Source: Blautia_A ammoniilytica
Lineage (GTDB): Bacteria > Bacillota > Clostridia > Lachnospirales > Lachnospiraceae
Assembly: GCF_025566965.1 (NCBI RefSeq)
Contig: NZ_JAOQJL010000001.1
Location: forward strand, 179,958 to 243,957
Reading direction: 5' to 3'
DNA: 64,000 nucleotides
The first letter of the stretch is position 1; each line of letters begins with the position of its first letter. Shown piece after piece: positions 34,399-42,543 of this stretch. The notes beneath the pieces were generated by a model that was given only the letters and a program-made list of their open reading frames with translations, was not told where the DNA came from and did not search any database. The translations under genes and the position numbers were made by a program.

Positions 34399-35304
34399 AT
34401 GAATAATACGATTTTTGATGATGTGTTCCGTACAATGATTGAGAAGATGCCATATCTGGCAGTACCGCTGATTAACGAGGTATTCCATACATCATATCCG
34501 GAAGATGTGAAGATCACACAGCTTCGTAATGAACATCAGCAGGAGGATGGAGAGATCATTACAGATTCTTGTCTGCTGATCGGGAAAAAAATGTATCATA
34601 TTGAATGTCAGAGCACAGATGATACGACAATGGTTATTCGTATGATTGAGTATGATTTTGCGATCGGCATAGAACATGCAGAGAAACAAGGACGCAGATA
34701 CAGGATAGAATTTCCAAAGTCCTGCGTACTATTTCTGAGAAGTTCTGGAAATACGCCGGATTATCTGAAAGCAGATGTGGTTTTTCCAGATGGAAATACA
34801 TACTTATATTCCATACCGACTATAAAAATGGCTGACTATACAAAAGACAGCATTTTTGAGAAAAATCTGTTAATGTTGTTGCCGTTTTATATTATGAGAT
34901 ACGAGAAAAAAGGACATGATTTTAATAACAATCCAGAATTATTTCAGGTACTCTTAAATGAATACGAGGAAATTCGGATAAGTCTGGAAAAAGAACTGAC
35001 AGAAACAGGAAGATCGGAGCTATATACAGATCTGACGAAACTGATTGTAAAGATTGCGGATTATATTTTTCAAAAAGAAGAGGATGTCCGGAAAGGAATA
35101 GGTGAGATAATGGGTGGAAAAGTTCTGGAACTGGAATCTGAAAGACTTAAAGCAGAAGGAAAAGCGATTGGTCAGGCTCAGGGAGAAAATCGCTTGGGAA
35201 GCTTGATTACTAGACTGATCCAAGATCAGAGAACTGAAGAAATTCCAATTGTATCAGTAGATTCTAAGCGACGTGAGCAGTTATATAAAGAATATAATCT
35301 TTAA
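34399..35304 (+). CDS. Rpn family PD-(D/E)XK nuclease/putative transposase
   Basis: Member of the Rpn/transposase_31-type group, proteins that stimulate RecA-independent DNA transfer and carry a PD-(D/E)XK nuclease core. The 301 residues begin IFDDVFRTMIEKMPYLAVPL. The nuclease motif is seen as DSCLLIGKKMYHIECQST (Asp, then Glu-x-Gln). A helical middle and a C-terminal tail with EGKAIGQAQGENRLGSLITR, typical of the DUF4351-like end, follow. AAGGAG precedes the ATG. It is the first gene inside the element. Whether it moves DNA or acts as an anti-phage nuclease is not shown; relatives are often abundant and partly decayed in gut clostridia. Confidence 0.8.
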   Translation: MNNTIFDDVFRTMIEKMPYLAVPLINEVFHTSYPEDVKITQLRNEHQQEDGEIITDSCLLIGKKMYHIECQSTDDTTMVIRMIEYDFAIGIEHAEKQGRRYRIEFPKSCVLFLRSSGNTPDYLKADVVFPDGNTYLYSIPTIKMADYTKDSIFEKNLLMLLPFYIMRYEKKGHDFNNNPELFQVLLNEYEEIRISLEKELTETGRSELYTDLTKLIVKIADYIFQKEEDVRKGIGEIMGGKVLELESERLKAEGKAIGQAQGENRLGSLITRLIQDQRTEEIPIVSVDSKRREQLYKEYNL

Positions 35305-35309
35305 GAAGA

Positions 35310-36455
35310 ATGTTGATACCTCTATCCTATAATAAAGCTGATAGACCATGCTTTAGGGAATATCAGCAGGACCAGACGTCGCAGAAAAAATATCTGGATT
35401 TTCTGAGAGCATGGCTTAAGGATAAAGATTATATTGCTATGGCTTATATGACTGGCATTCTTCCTGTAAAAAAATATGGATCACATTCTGCCTTGAATAT
35501 GTTTATGGAGTATTCTATGACAGATCCCGGCAATCTGGCAGAATATTTTGGCTTTACTGAGAGGGAAGTGTCAGTTCTTTGTGAGAAATATGAAATGAGT
35601 TTTGATGATGTAAAAACATGGTATGATGGTTACAAATTTATAGTGCATCGACAGTCGGGTGATGAGTATTTTTCTATGTATAGCCCGAAATCTGTTGTTG
35701 AAGCAATGTTAAGACATAAATTTGGTACTTACTGGAATCAGACAGAAACATATGAAGCGTTAAAAACTTATATTCAGATGGATATGGATGGGTTACAGAA
35801 TGCAATTGTCAGAATGCTTGCAGGTGAATCAATAAAGGTGAATGTGGGTACGTTCAGTAATGATATGATTACATTTGCTACTAAGGATGATGTATTGACA
35901 TTGCTTGTCCATTTAGGATATCTGGATTATGATGGTACAAAAGAAATGGTCAGTATCCCTAATAAAGAGGTTGCTCAAGAGTATGTAAACGTAATTAGTA
36001 CAATGAATTGGCATGGCGTAGCTGATTCTGTGGAATCATCTCGCAAACTATTAGAAGCATTGTGGGAAGGGGATGCAGATGCCGTGGCAGCGGGAATTGA
36101 GAAAGCACATGATGAAATTTCAATTCTACAATATAATGACGAAAATTCACTTAGCTGTACGATTAATCTTGCATTTTATTTTGCAAGGGAATATTATACG
36201 ATAGTTCGTGAATTGTTTACAGGTAAAGGGTTTGCTGATGTATGTATGATTCCACGTAAACGATATGTGGATAAGCCGGCGATAGTCATTGAATTGAAAT
36301 GGGATAAAAGCGCAGTTGGTGCATTAGATCAGATTAAAGAAAAACAATACGGAAATGCATTAAAAGACTATCAGGGGAATTTATTGCTGGTTGGTATTAA
36401 TTATAATAAGACGACTAAGAAGCATGAATGTGTCATAGAGACTATGCATAAATGA
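35310..36455 (+). pseudogene. AAA-ATPase-like/PD-(D/E)XK protein, N-terminally truncated
   Basis: C-terminal part of the AAA-ATPase_like plus PDDEXK_9 family. What remains starts near KKYLDFLRAWLKDKDYIAMA and includes TGILPVKKYGSHSALNMFME, the AAA lid region, TWYDGYKF, and a complete C-terminal nuclease-like domain (PAIVIELKWDKSAVGALDQI with its Glu-x-Lys). The N-terminal part of about 170-200 residues with Walker A and B is missing, as shown by comparison with the intact relative at 39379-41082. The only possible start is a TTG at 35310 with no good ribosome-binding site. It is probably a remnant after deletion, possibly involving the adjacent Rpn gene end. Confidence 0.78.
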
Positions 36456-36516
36456 AAAGTTGGGAAGTACATGAGAATTGAAATGATAGATCGAATGAGT
36501 CATGGGAGGAAGAGAT

Positions 36517-37332
36517 ATGTATTGTACAAGATGTGGAAGAAAGCTGGAAGAAGGGGAGGTATGCACCTGCACACAGGATCAAAAGAATAAGAAGGTACAG
36601 GAGAAGGCTCCCACACAGTCATCTAACGAGAATCAGAAGGCAGTGGAAACGGCGCAGGAGCAGTCGTCAAAACAGGCAGAATGGCTGCAGGAGAGTGGTA
36701 CACAGGCACTTAAGTGTATCAAAGAATTTCTTGGAAAAGTGTTACAGATCCTGAAGAAACCTGTTTCAGAAACAGAAAGGCTTGCAGCTGAAAATACGAA
36801 AACAACAAGCATGCAATTTATTTTGGTAAAAGCAGCGATCGTATTGATCCTTGTGTTAGTGACTACAGCAGGAATCAGAAAAGAATACGGCGGTATGATC
36901 GAAGTACCATATGCCAGCGTGTTGATCCTTACATTGCTAACTACCATTGGATACGACTGTATGGAAGCACATTTTATGAATTTTTTTGGCAGGGCATTTG
37001 GCGGTATTACGTCTGTTAATAACATGTACTGCGTAGTTGGTGTTCGGGCAGTATTTGATTTTGTACTGATGGTGGTTACTGCAATTTTATCTGTTTTTTC
37101 AGACAGTCTGGCAGTATGTGTTTATCTTGGGATTATGATGCTGATCCCCTTTGTTCAGTTTGCTTCGTTCAGGGCTGCCATTAATGCAGATGAAAATAAA
37201 AAGGTGTATGCCTTTTTTGTATCTAAGCTCTGTAGTATTCTGATCATAGGCATTTTAGTATATCTGATTGGCAAAGATACGGTAAATGATATGATGAGTA
37301 CGTTATCATCCGGGTTTTACAGTGCCTTTTAA
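36517..37332 (+). CDS. Zinc-ribbon membrane protein of unknown function
   Basis: Function not recognised. From ATG at 36517 (GGGAGGA about 6 bases upstream) the 271-residue protein starts with a four-cysteine zinc ribbon, YCTRCGRKLEEGEVCTC. A polar Gln/Lys/Glu-rich linker of about 60 residues and an amphipathic stretch (CIKEFLGKVLQILKKPVSE) follow. Four to five transmembrane segments run from about residue 105 to 260. This architecture is common in Firmicutes as a stand-alone membrane protein and occurs here as cargo in the element. Base composition is like its AT-richer element neighbours. Confidence 0.7.
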   Translation: MYCTRCGRKLEEGEVCTCTQDQKNKKVQEKAPTQSSNENQKAVETAQEQSSKQAEWLQESGTQALKCIKEFLGKVLQILKKPVSETERLAAENTKTTSMQFILVKAAIVLILVLVTTAGIRKEYGGMIEVPYASVLILTLLTTIGYDCMEAHFMNFFGRAFGGITSVNNMYCVVGVRAVFDFVLMVVTAILSVFSDSLAVCVYLGIMMLIPFVQFASFRAAINADENKKVYAFFVSKLCSILIIGILVYLIGKDTVNDMMSTLSSGFYSAF

Positions 37333-37406
37333 GAAAGAAAAAACGTACATATAATCCCAGTATAAGGAATACAGCTGTAATAAGAATGATCGGGGCTGGA
37401 GTATGT

Positions 37407-37631
37407 ATGAAAGATTCTGAACATAATCATGAATATGACTGTGTGGAAATGCTGTCGGAGTCCGGGATAAAGCTATATTTGGAATTTCCGAAACAAGCAG
37501 AGATGAACGATATAAAGATCCTGCAGGAAGCAAGGGAAATCCTTTCGGGAGTGCTGAAAGAAAGCCTGACCCGGTCAAAAGGCGGTTTATTGCATGAAGA
37601 AAGTGCGGATCCTGTTAAGAGTAAGCTCTAA
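37407..37631 (+). CDS. Small protein overlapping the recombinase gene
   Basis: Unknown 74-residue soluble, acidic protein starting MKDSEHNHEYDCVEML and containing SGIKLYLEFPKQAEMNDIKI and LQEAREILSGVLKESLTRSK. GGAG at 37397-37400 lies 6 bases before the ATG. Its last 38 bases overlap the recombinase start at 37594 in another frame, which suggests translational coupling. A small gene coupled to a large serine recombinase is a candidate for an excision factor (recombination directionality factor). No family resemblance was recognised, so this is positional inference. Confidence 0.6.
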   Translation: MKDSEHNHEYDCVEMLSESGIKLYLEFPKQAEMNDIKILQEAREILSGVLKESLTRSKGGLLHEESADPVKSKL

Positions 37632-39261
37632 TCAGCAGCTGGAGGCAGACGGTGATTTAAGCGTGCAAAGGCAGCTGGTGACCGAATACATACAGCAGCA
37701 TCCGGACTGGAAGCTGGATGCAAAGGAGTATTTTGAAGGAAGTAACAGCGGTTATCAAAATGCTGTTACTGACCGGGATGTGCTACAGGAAGCACTGGAG
37801 GACGCACGAAAGAAAGAATATGATATTCTGGTTGCGTACAAGGACGACCGGATAGGACGCCGTATGTGGGAGATCGGTGCTTATGTGATGTCACTGAAAA
37901 AATACGGCGTAGATATTTATACTGTGAAGGACAATTGCATCTCACCGGAATCAGACGATATTATGGGGCAAATGGTGCTGGCACTTCGTTATGGGAATGC
38001 ACAGAAAAGCAGTTCAGATACCGGCATGCGGGTAAAAGATACTGCAAAAAAGCTGGTACAACAGGGGAAATTTATGGGTGGCAAAGCACCCTATGGATAC
38101 AAACTGGAACTGTCCGGAGAGATCAGTAAACATGGTCGGGCGCTGAAGCACCTTGTGATCTGGCAGGAACAGTGTGAGGTGGTTCGATTTATCTATGAAC
38201 AGGCCTTACATAAGGAATATGGCTCTGTAAAAATCGCCAAAATCCTGAACAGCCATGAAAAGTATAAGCACATGGCTCCCAATGATGTGTGGAAAGCCGG
38301 AACCATCACCAGTATCCTGACCAATCCCATATATGCGGGGTATACAGCATACAACAGAAGAACCAGGATTGATGGAAAATACCACAAGATCGGTAGTGAG
38401 AACTGGATCCTTGCGGCTACGCCTGATCCTGGTATTTCTATTGTTGATGCAGATGCATGGAACCGGGTTCAGTATATGCGAAAAGAAAGAGCGGACAGAA
38501 TTGCTAAAACTGAAGACCAGCAGAAACGGGATTCTGTGGTGATCCGGAATCATCTGGGTACTTTAGCCCTTATTGATGTTCTGTATTGCAGCTGCTGTGG
38601 GTGTAAAATGACCAATGGCACCCGATATAATTATTGGAAAATAAAGGGCACCAAAGAACAGAGATCCAGTAAGACCAGAGTTTATAAATGTCAGAACAAG
38701 GATAGGGGAATACCTCATCCGGGAACAGGGGCATACAGGGCAGATAAGATTGAATTAATTGTTTTTGAGATCATTTCTGAATATGTAGAAAAGCTTCAGA
38801 AAAACAAAGATGTGGCCGAAGAAATTAAACTTTATAAGCAGTCCGAAAAGAAGACATTAATAGCAGCATTGGAAAAAGAATGTCAGGCGCTGGACAGGAT
38901 CAAGAAAAGAATTAATGTGATGGAAGATCAGATTCCACAGGCTATGACCGGGGAATATCCATTGTCCTTAGAGGAACTTGTTCCTCTGATAGATAAGCAG
39001 AAACAGGCGTGTACCCGACAGCAGAAAATAATTAAGGAAAAAGAAATGATACTGGAAAGCATGGACAGACCCGATTCTGAATGGAAGCTTTCCACGGAAA
39101 ATGTTCCTACATGGAAGCAGGTATTTATGGGTGCAGATCCCCATACCAAAAGGATTCTGATCAATAAACTGGTAGAAAAAATCCACATAAAGGAGAAGCA
39201 GATAACAGTACGGTTCCGCATCCCGTTGGAGGAATCTGACACTTTATTGGTTGAATCATGA
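37594..39261 (+). CDS. Large serine recombinase (site-specific integrase/excisionase)
   Basis: Site-specific DNA recombinase predicted to insert and excise the surrounding element. The 555 residues comprise a resolvase domain (1-150) with VRILLRVSSNQQ holding the nucleophilic Ser, SVQRQLVTEYIQQHPDW and AYKDDRIGRRMWEIG with catalytic arginines. A Recombinase domain (about 160-290) has GKAPYGYKLELSG and ILTNPIYAGYTAYNRRT, a zinc ribbon has CSCCGCKMTNG and YKCQNKD near 330-370, and a coiled-coil region (about 390-490) precedes a conserved tail. All key regions look intact, so the enzyme may be active. It is the only recombinase in the element. The ATG at 37594 lies inside the upstream small gene and has no strong Shine-Dalgarno, consistent with coupling. 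Confidence 0.93.
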   Translation: MKKVRILLRVSSNQQLEADGDLSVQRQLVTEYIQQHPDWKLDAKEYFEGSNSGYQNAVTDRDVLQEALEDARKKEYDILVAYKDDRIGRRMWEIGAYVMSLKKYGVDIYTVKDNCISPESDDIMGQMVLALRYGNAQKSSSDTGMRVKDTAKKLVQQGKFMGGKAPYGYKLELSGEISKHGRALKHLVIWQEQCEVVRFIYEQALHKEYGSVKIAKILNSHEKYKHMAPNDVWKAGTITSILTNPIYAGYTAYNRRTRIDGKYHKIGSENWILAATPDPGISIVDADAWNRVQYMRKERADRIAKTEDQQKRDSVVIRNHLGTLALIDVLYCSCCGCKMTNGTRYNYWKIKGTKEQRSSKTRVYKCQNKDRGIPHPGTGAYRADKIELIVFEIISEYVEKLQKNKDVAEEIKLYKQSEKKTLIAALEKECQALDRIKKRINVMEDQIPQAMTGEYPLSLEELVPLIDKQKQACTRQQKIIKEKEMILESMDRPDSEWKLSTENVPTWKQVFMGADPHTKRILINKLVEKIHIKEKQITVRFRIPLEESDTLLVES

Positions 39262-39378
39262 GATATGAGCAACGGTCTGCGAACTTTTGCCAGCACTTGC
39301 TATTTGACAGGGCAGATGATAAAATTAAGTTATATTTATTTTTATCTACTACTTCAGACGGAAGGAGGGATTACAGAA

Positions 39379-41082
39379 ATGGGAGAACTGTTAAAGCTGC
39401 CAGTAGGGATTGATGATTTTGAAAAGATACGTAAAGAAAAGTTTTATTATGTGGATAAAACTAAGCTGATTGAACAGATCCTTGAACAGTGGGGAGAAGT
39501 AAACCTGTTTACCAGACCACGTCGTTTTGGAAAAACATTGAATATGAGTATGCTCCAGCATTTTTTTGAGATCGGAACTGATAAAGCTTTGTTTGATGGG
39601 CTTTATATTTCAGGTAAATCAAAACTCTGCGAAGAATATATGGGACAGTTTCCGGTAATATTTCTGTCGCTCAAAGAAGTGGACGGACTTACTTTTGCAA
39701 GTGCTAGATATCGTTTGACTGAATTAGTGGGTATAGAAGCAGAGCGTTTTTCTTTCCTGGCAGACAGTGATAAACTATCAGAAAATGAAAAAGAAAAGTA
39801 CAGGACATTGATCAGGCTGTGCGATGGAAAATATTCCATGGGTGAGGAATTACTGAAATCTTCTCTGAAAATATTATCTCAGCTTTTATATAAGTACTAT
39901 GAAAAGAAAACCATTATTATAATAGACGAATATGATGTCCCATTAGATAAAGCCTTCCAACATAATTATTACAAAGAAATGGTATCATTGATTCGGGGAT
40001 TATTTGGTCAGGCCCTTAAGACGAATAATGCCCTGCAGTTTGCCGTTTTAACAGGATGTCTCAGGGTATCTAAAGAAAGCATTTTTACAGGCCTGAATAA
40101 TTTTAAAGTGCTTTCTATTACAGATGCCCGCTTTGATGAACAGTTTGGATTTACTGACGAAGAGGTTATCAGGCTTTTGCATGACTATCATCTGGATGAC
40201 CATTTAACTGAGACGAAAGAGTGGTATGATGGATATCATTTCGGAAATACGGATGTTTATTGTCCTTGGGATGTGATCAATCATGTAGACCGGCTTCTTG
40301 GGGAGCCAGGCGCGGAACCCCAGTCATATTGGATCAATACCAGTGGTAATGACCTTGTAAAAAGATTTATTTCCAAAGCGGATAAAACTACTAGGAATGA
40401 GATTGAGCGTCTGATTGCCGGGGAGTCTATTGTGAAAGCTGTCCGAACAGAACTGACTTATGATGAGATAGACGACAGTATAGATAATCTTTGGAGTATT
40501 TTGTTTACAACTGGTTATCTTACACAGAAGGGAAAGCCAGAGAGGGATGTTTATCATCTGATTATTCCAAACAAAGAGGTACGGGATGTTTATATCCTTC
40601 AGATCAGAGAATGGTTTAACAATACAGTTCTCCATGATACAGAGCCGGTGAGAGAACTTTTGCAGGCATTTGAAAACGGAGATGTCGGAATTATTGAGAA
40701 ACAGCTTACCAGAATTCTTGGGAACACAATTAGCATTTTTGATACAAAGGCCCGGAGTGAAGAGAAGGAAATCTTTTATCACGGAATACTTCTGGGACTA
40801 TTAAGGTGTGAATCAAACTGGCTGATCCAGTCAAATATAGAGTCAGGGGATGGGCTTGTAGATATATTGGTTGAGCCGGAAGATCCTGATGCGGGGATGA
40901 TTATTGAATTAAAGTATGCACAGACATTTGATGGATTGGAAAAAGCATGTGAAAGGGCAATGAGTCAGATACGGGAGCGACGTTATGATGAACGCCTTCG
41001 TAACGAGGACAGAAATAATATACTGGCATATGGGATTGCTTTCTGTAAAAAGAAGTGCAAAGTGATCGTTGAAAGAATGTAA
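39379..41082 (+). CDS. AAA-ATPase-like protein with C-terminal PD-(D/E)XK nuclease domain
   Basis: Intact member of the AAA-ATPase_like (PF09820-type) plus PDDEXK_9 family. From ATG at 39379, after GAAGGAGGG, it has 567 residues. The ATPase begins LPVGIDDFEKIRKEKFYYVD with Walker A in RPRRFGKTLNMSML and Walker B in IIIIDEYDVPLDKA. A sensor-like stretch, VLTGCLRVSKESIFTGLNNF, and WYDGYHFGNTDVYCPWDV follow. The C-terminal nuclease-like fold includes DGLVDILVEPEDPDAGMIIE with the Glu-x-Lys in IIELKYAQ. These genes are numerous in gut Clostridia and Bacteroides and their role is unknown; mobile-element or conflict functions have been proposed. It is the last plus-strand gene of the element. Confidence 0.85.
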   Translation: MGELLKLPVGIDDFEKIRKEKFYYVDKTKLIEQILEQWGEVNLFTRPRRFGKTLNMSMLQHFFEIGTDKALFDGLYISGKSKLCEEYMGQFPVIFLSLKEVDGLTFASARYRLTELVGIEAERFSFLADSDKLSENEKEKYRTLIRLCDGKYSMGEELLKSSLKILSQLLYKYYEKKTIIIIDEYDVPLDKAFQHNYYKEMVSLIRGLFGQALKTNNALQFAVLTGCLRVSKESIFTGLNNFKVLSITDARFDEQFGFTDEEVIRLLHDYHLDDHLTETKEWYDGYHFGNTDVYCPWDVINHVDRLLGEPGAEPQSYWINTSGNDLVKRFISKADKTTRNEIERLIAGESIVKAVRTELTYDEIDDSIDNLWSILFTTGYLTQKGKPERDVYHLIIPNKEVRDVYILQIREWFNNTVLHDTEPVRELLQAFENGDVGIIEKQLTRILGNTISIFDTKARSEEKEIFYHGILLGLLRCESNWLIQSNIESGDGLVDILVEPEDPDAGMIIELKYAQTFDGLEKACERAMSQIRERRYDERLRNEDRNNILAYGIAFCKKKCKVIVERM

Positions 41083-41136
41083 AGAATAAATTTTTATATA
41101 ACAGTGATTGTGAGAAAATGGAGAAGAGAAACTATG

Positions 41137-41166
41137 ATTTGAGGGGGCTTGTCGGCCCCCTCAAAT
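41137..41166. terminator. Hairpin between convergent element genes
   Basis: ATTTGAGGGGGC (41137-41148) pairs perfectly with GCCCCCTCAAAT (41155-41166); loop TTGTCG. It lies between the AAA gene and the minus-strand HEPN gene. The T runs are short on both sides. Confidence 0.75.
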
Positions 41167-41370
41167 TTATGCCCAGTCATTTTGGACTTCATTTAATTTT
41201 GGGTTAAGTAACTTTTCAAGATTAACAAAAGCAGCCTTCCAGGCCAGTTCAAAAGTAAGATTAAACTGACCAATAATGCCTGTTCTGTAAATATCATTTG
41301 TTTCTGCAAACTTAAAATCAGCATTTTTCAGTATAGACAGGCAGTTTGAAAAATTATCAAGCTTTTTCAT
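41167..41370 (-). CDS. HEPN/HI0074-type nucleotidyltransferase partner, probably C-terminally truncated
   Basis: Helical HEPN-like partner of the adjacent minimal nucleotidyltransferase. The 67 residues (MKKLDNFSNCLSILKNADF, then IYRTGIIGQFNLTFELAWKA) match the N-terminal half of HI0074-type proteins, which are usually about 130 residues. The frame ends at the hairpin 41137-41166, so the C-terminal half is lost. The RxxxxxH RNase motif of HepT toxins is not seen. Its ATG lies inside the end of the upstream gene (14-bp overlap). It is likely a remnant of a MntA/HepT-type module. Confidence 0.7.
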   Translation of the reverse strand: MKKLDNFSNCLSILKNADFKFAETNDIYRTGIIGQFNLTFELAWKAAFVNLEKLLNPKLNEVQNDWA

Positions 41371-41653
41371 AAATGACAACACCATCCTTTTTTATTTCTT
41401 TATTTAGTTCATCTGAAATTGGCAAATCTGCCTGTACAATATCAAACATTAATAGAGAATTGATTTTTTCTTTCACATCCCAATAAAAACTGTCAAAATC
41501 TCCACCGTATACTGCAATATCGATATCGCTTCTTTTGGTGTTAGTACCTCGTGCACGGGAACCAAATAATATAATTCTTGTGACGGAATACTTTCGGGCA
41601 TAAAAAAAAAGCTCTCTTAAAACCCGATCCGGAAGATCATATCCTATTTTCAG
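41357..41653 (-). CDS. Minimal nucleotidyltransferase (MntA-like)
   Basis: Small polymerase-beta-like nucleotidyltransferase of about 98 residues. It carries the signature ILFGSRARGTNTKRSDIDIA, with the GS motif and the two-Asp metal motif, and a third acidic strand FDIVQADLPIS. Antitoxins of this type AMPylate or modify their HEPN partner. No ATG suits the frame: a CTG at 41653 or an ATT further up would have to serve, or the true start was lost, so the start is uncertain. It is located next to the right end of the element and overlaps the HEPN gene. It is too short for most gene finders because of the missing ATG. Confidence 0.65.
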   Translation of the reverse strand: MKIGYDLPDRVLRELFFYARKYSVTRIILFGSRARGTNTKRSDIDIAVYGGDFDSFYWDVKEKINSLLMFDIVQADLPISDELNKEIKKDGVVIYEKA

Positions 41654-41827
41654 TGACCTCCATGTCTGATGTTGAATAAGAAATTGTAGTCAGGATTTTT
41701 CTATAGAATAGCATATTTGAAAATAATTAACAAGCATGGCTAATCCAATCCTGCATTGCCAATTCCATATCCAATTCCATATATATGCACGGAATGTGCG
41801 TGTAATCCTGAATGACTATATAACAGG

Positions 41828-41839
41828 TGGTACCGGAAT
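41828..41839 (+). other. Right attachment site core (attR)
   Basis: TGGTACCGGAAT, the second copy of the left core. On its right the sleC-like frame resumes with AAAGGC (Lys-Gly). The 170 bp to the left of it hold no gene but include a tandem 12-bp repeat, CCAATTCCATAT twice at 41759-41782. Confidence 0.85.
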
Positions 41840-42421
41840 AAAGGCTATGATTTTACCATTACTTCATCTACAGCCTATGATCATAAATGGATTCGGGGAA
41901 GGAATATTTTTGATTCCATTGAACGGATCGTGGATGAACTTTTTGAAAACTATCTTTCCAGGCCAAATGTGCGTCAGCCGATCCTGACCCAGTATTGTGA
42001 TGGCCGGAAGGTAGAGTGCCAGAGCCGTGGGTGGATGACACAGTGGGGGAGCAAGGCTCTGGGTGACAGAGGATATTCTGCTATAGAAATCCTCAGATAT
42101 TTTTATGGGAATGATATGTATATCAATGTAGCCGAGGAAATCTCAGGAGTTCCTGCCTCGTGGCCAGGGTACGATCTGGATATTGGTGCGTCCGGAAGTA
42201 AGGTTCTGCAGATCCAGGAGCAGTTAAATGCCATCAGTCAGGCATATCCTGCACTTCCAAGGGTAAATGAGGACGGAATCTATGGACCGCTTACAAAGGC
42301 TTCTGTGCGGAAATTTCAGAACATTTTCGGCCTTCCGGAAACCGGGATCGTGGACTACAGTACCTGGTACAAAATCCAGGAAATCTATGTAGGTGTCACC
42401 CGGATCGCAGAGCTTCAGTAA
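41840..42421 (+). pseudogene. SleC-like spore cortex-lytic enzyme, 3' half (interrupted)
   Basis: C-terminal 193 codons of the split gene, with no start of its own; the first in-frame ATG is at 41930 inside the conserved part. It reads KGYDFTITSSTAYDHKW, GRNIFDSIERIVDELFENYL, PILTQYCDGRKVECQ, GWMTQWGSKALGDRGYSA and NVAEEISGVPASWPGYDL. It ends with a peptidoglycan-binding domain (IGASGSKVLQIQEQLNAI, DGIYGPLTKASVRKFQ). No stop or frameshift is visible over its whole length, which suggests continued selection and therefore periodic repair of the gene by excision of the element. Confidence 0.87.
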
Positions 42422-42543
42422 ACATAAAATCTGCTGGGATGTACAAATAAAAGAATGAATCAATAATATGTGCGTTTATTATTTTTATTTGTAAAAAACG
42501 GTGGTACAATATACGTAAACATAAAAAGGACATGAGAGTACAA

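Larger units (their letters stand above)
34076..41839 (+). mobile_element. Skin-like intervening element with large serine recombinase (7,752 bp when excised)
   Basis: DNA between two perfect 12-bp repeats that splits a SleC-like coding sequence. It carries a 555-residue large serine recombinase, an Rpn-type nuclease gene, an intact and a truncated AAA/PD-(D/E)XK gene, a zinc-ribbon membrane protein, a small gene overlapping the recombinase start, and a minus-strand nucleotidyltransferase/HEPN pair. No phage capsid, conjugation or replication genes are visible. Recombination between the repeats removes 7,752 bp and leaves one repeat copy, restoring the host frame exactly. This matches the logic of skin and vfbin elements of sporulating Firmicutes; that it excises in the mother cell is inferred. 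Confidence 0.87.

Noticed and set aside
34076..41839. Prophage or integrative conjugative element
   Set aside because: No capsid, tail, terminase, lysis, relaxase or type IV secretion genes are present; only the recombinase and small cargo are seen.
41736..41987. Plus-strand frame of 83 codons starting MANPILHCQ
   Set aside because: It runs out of frame across attR and the resumed sleC-like sequence; the correct frame there gives a clear family match.
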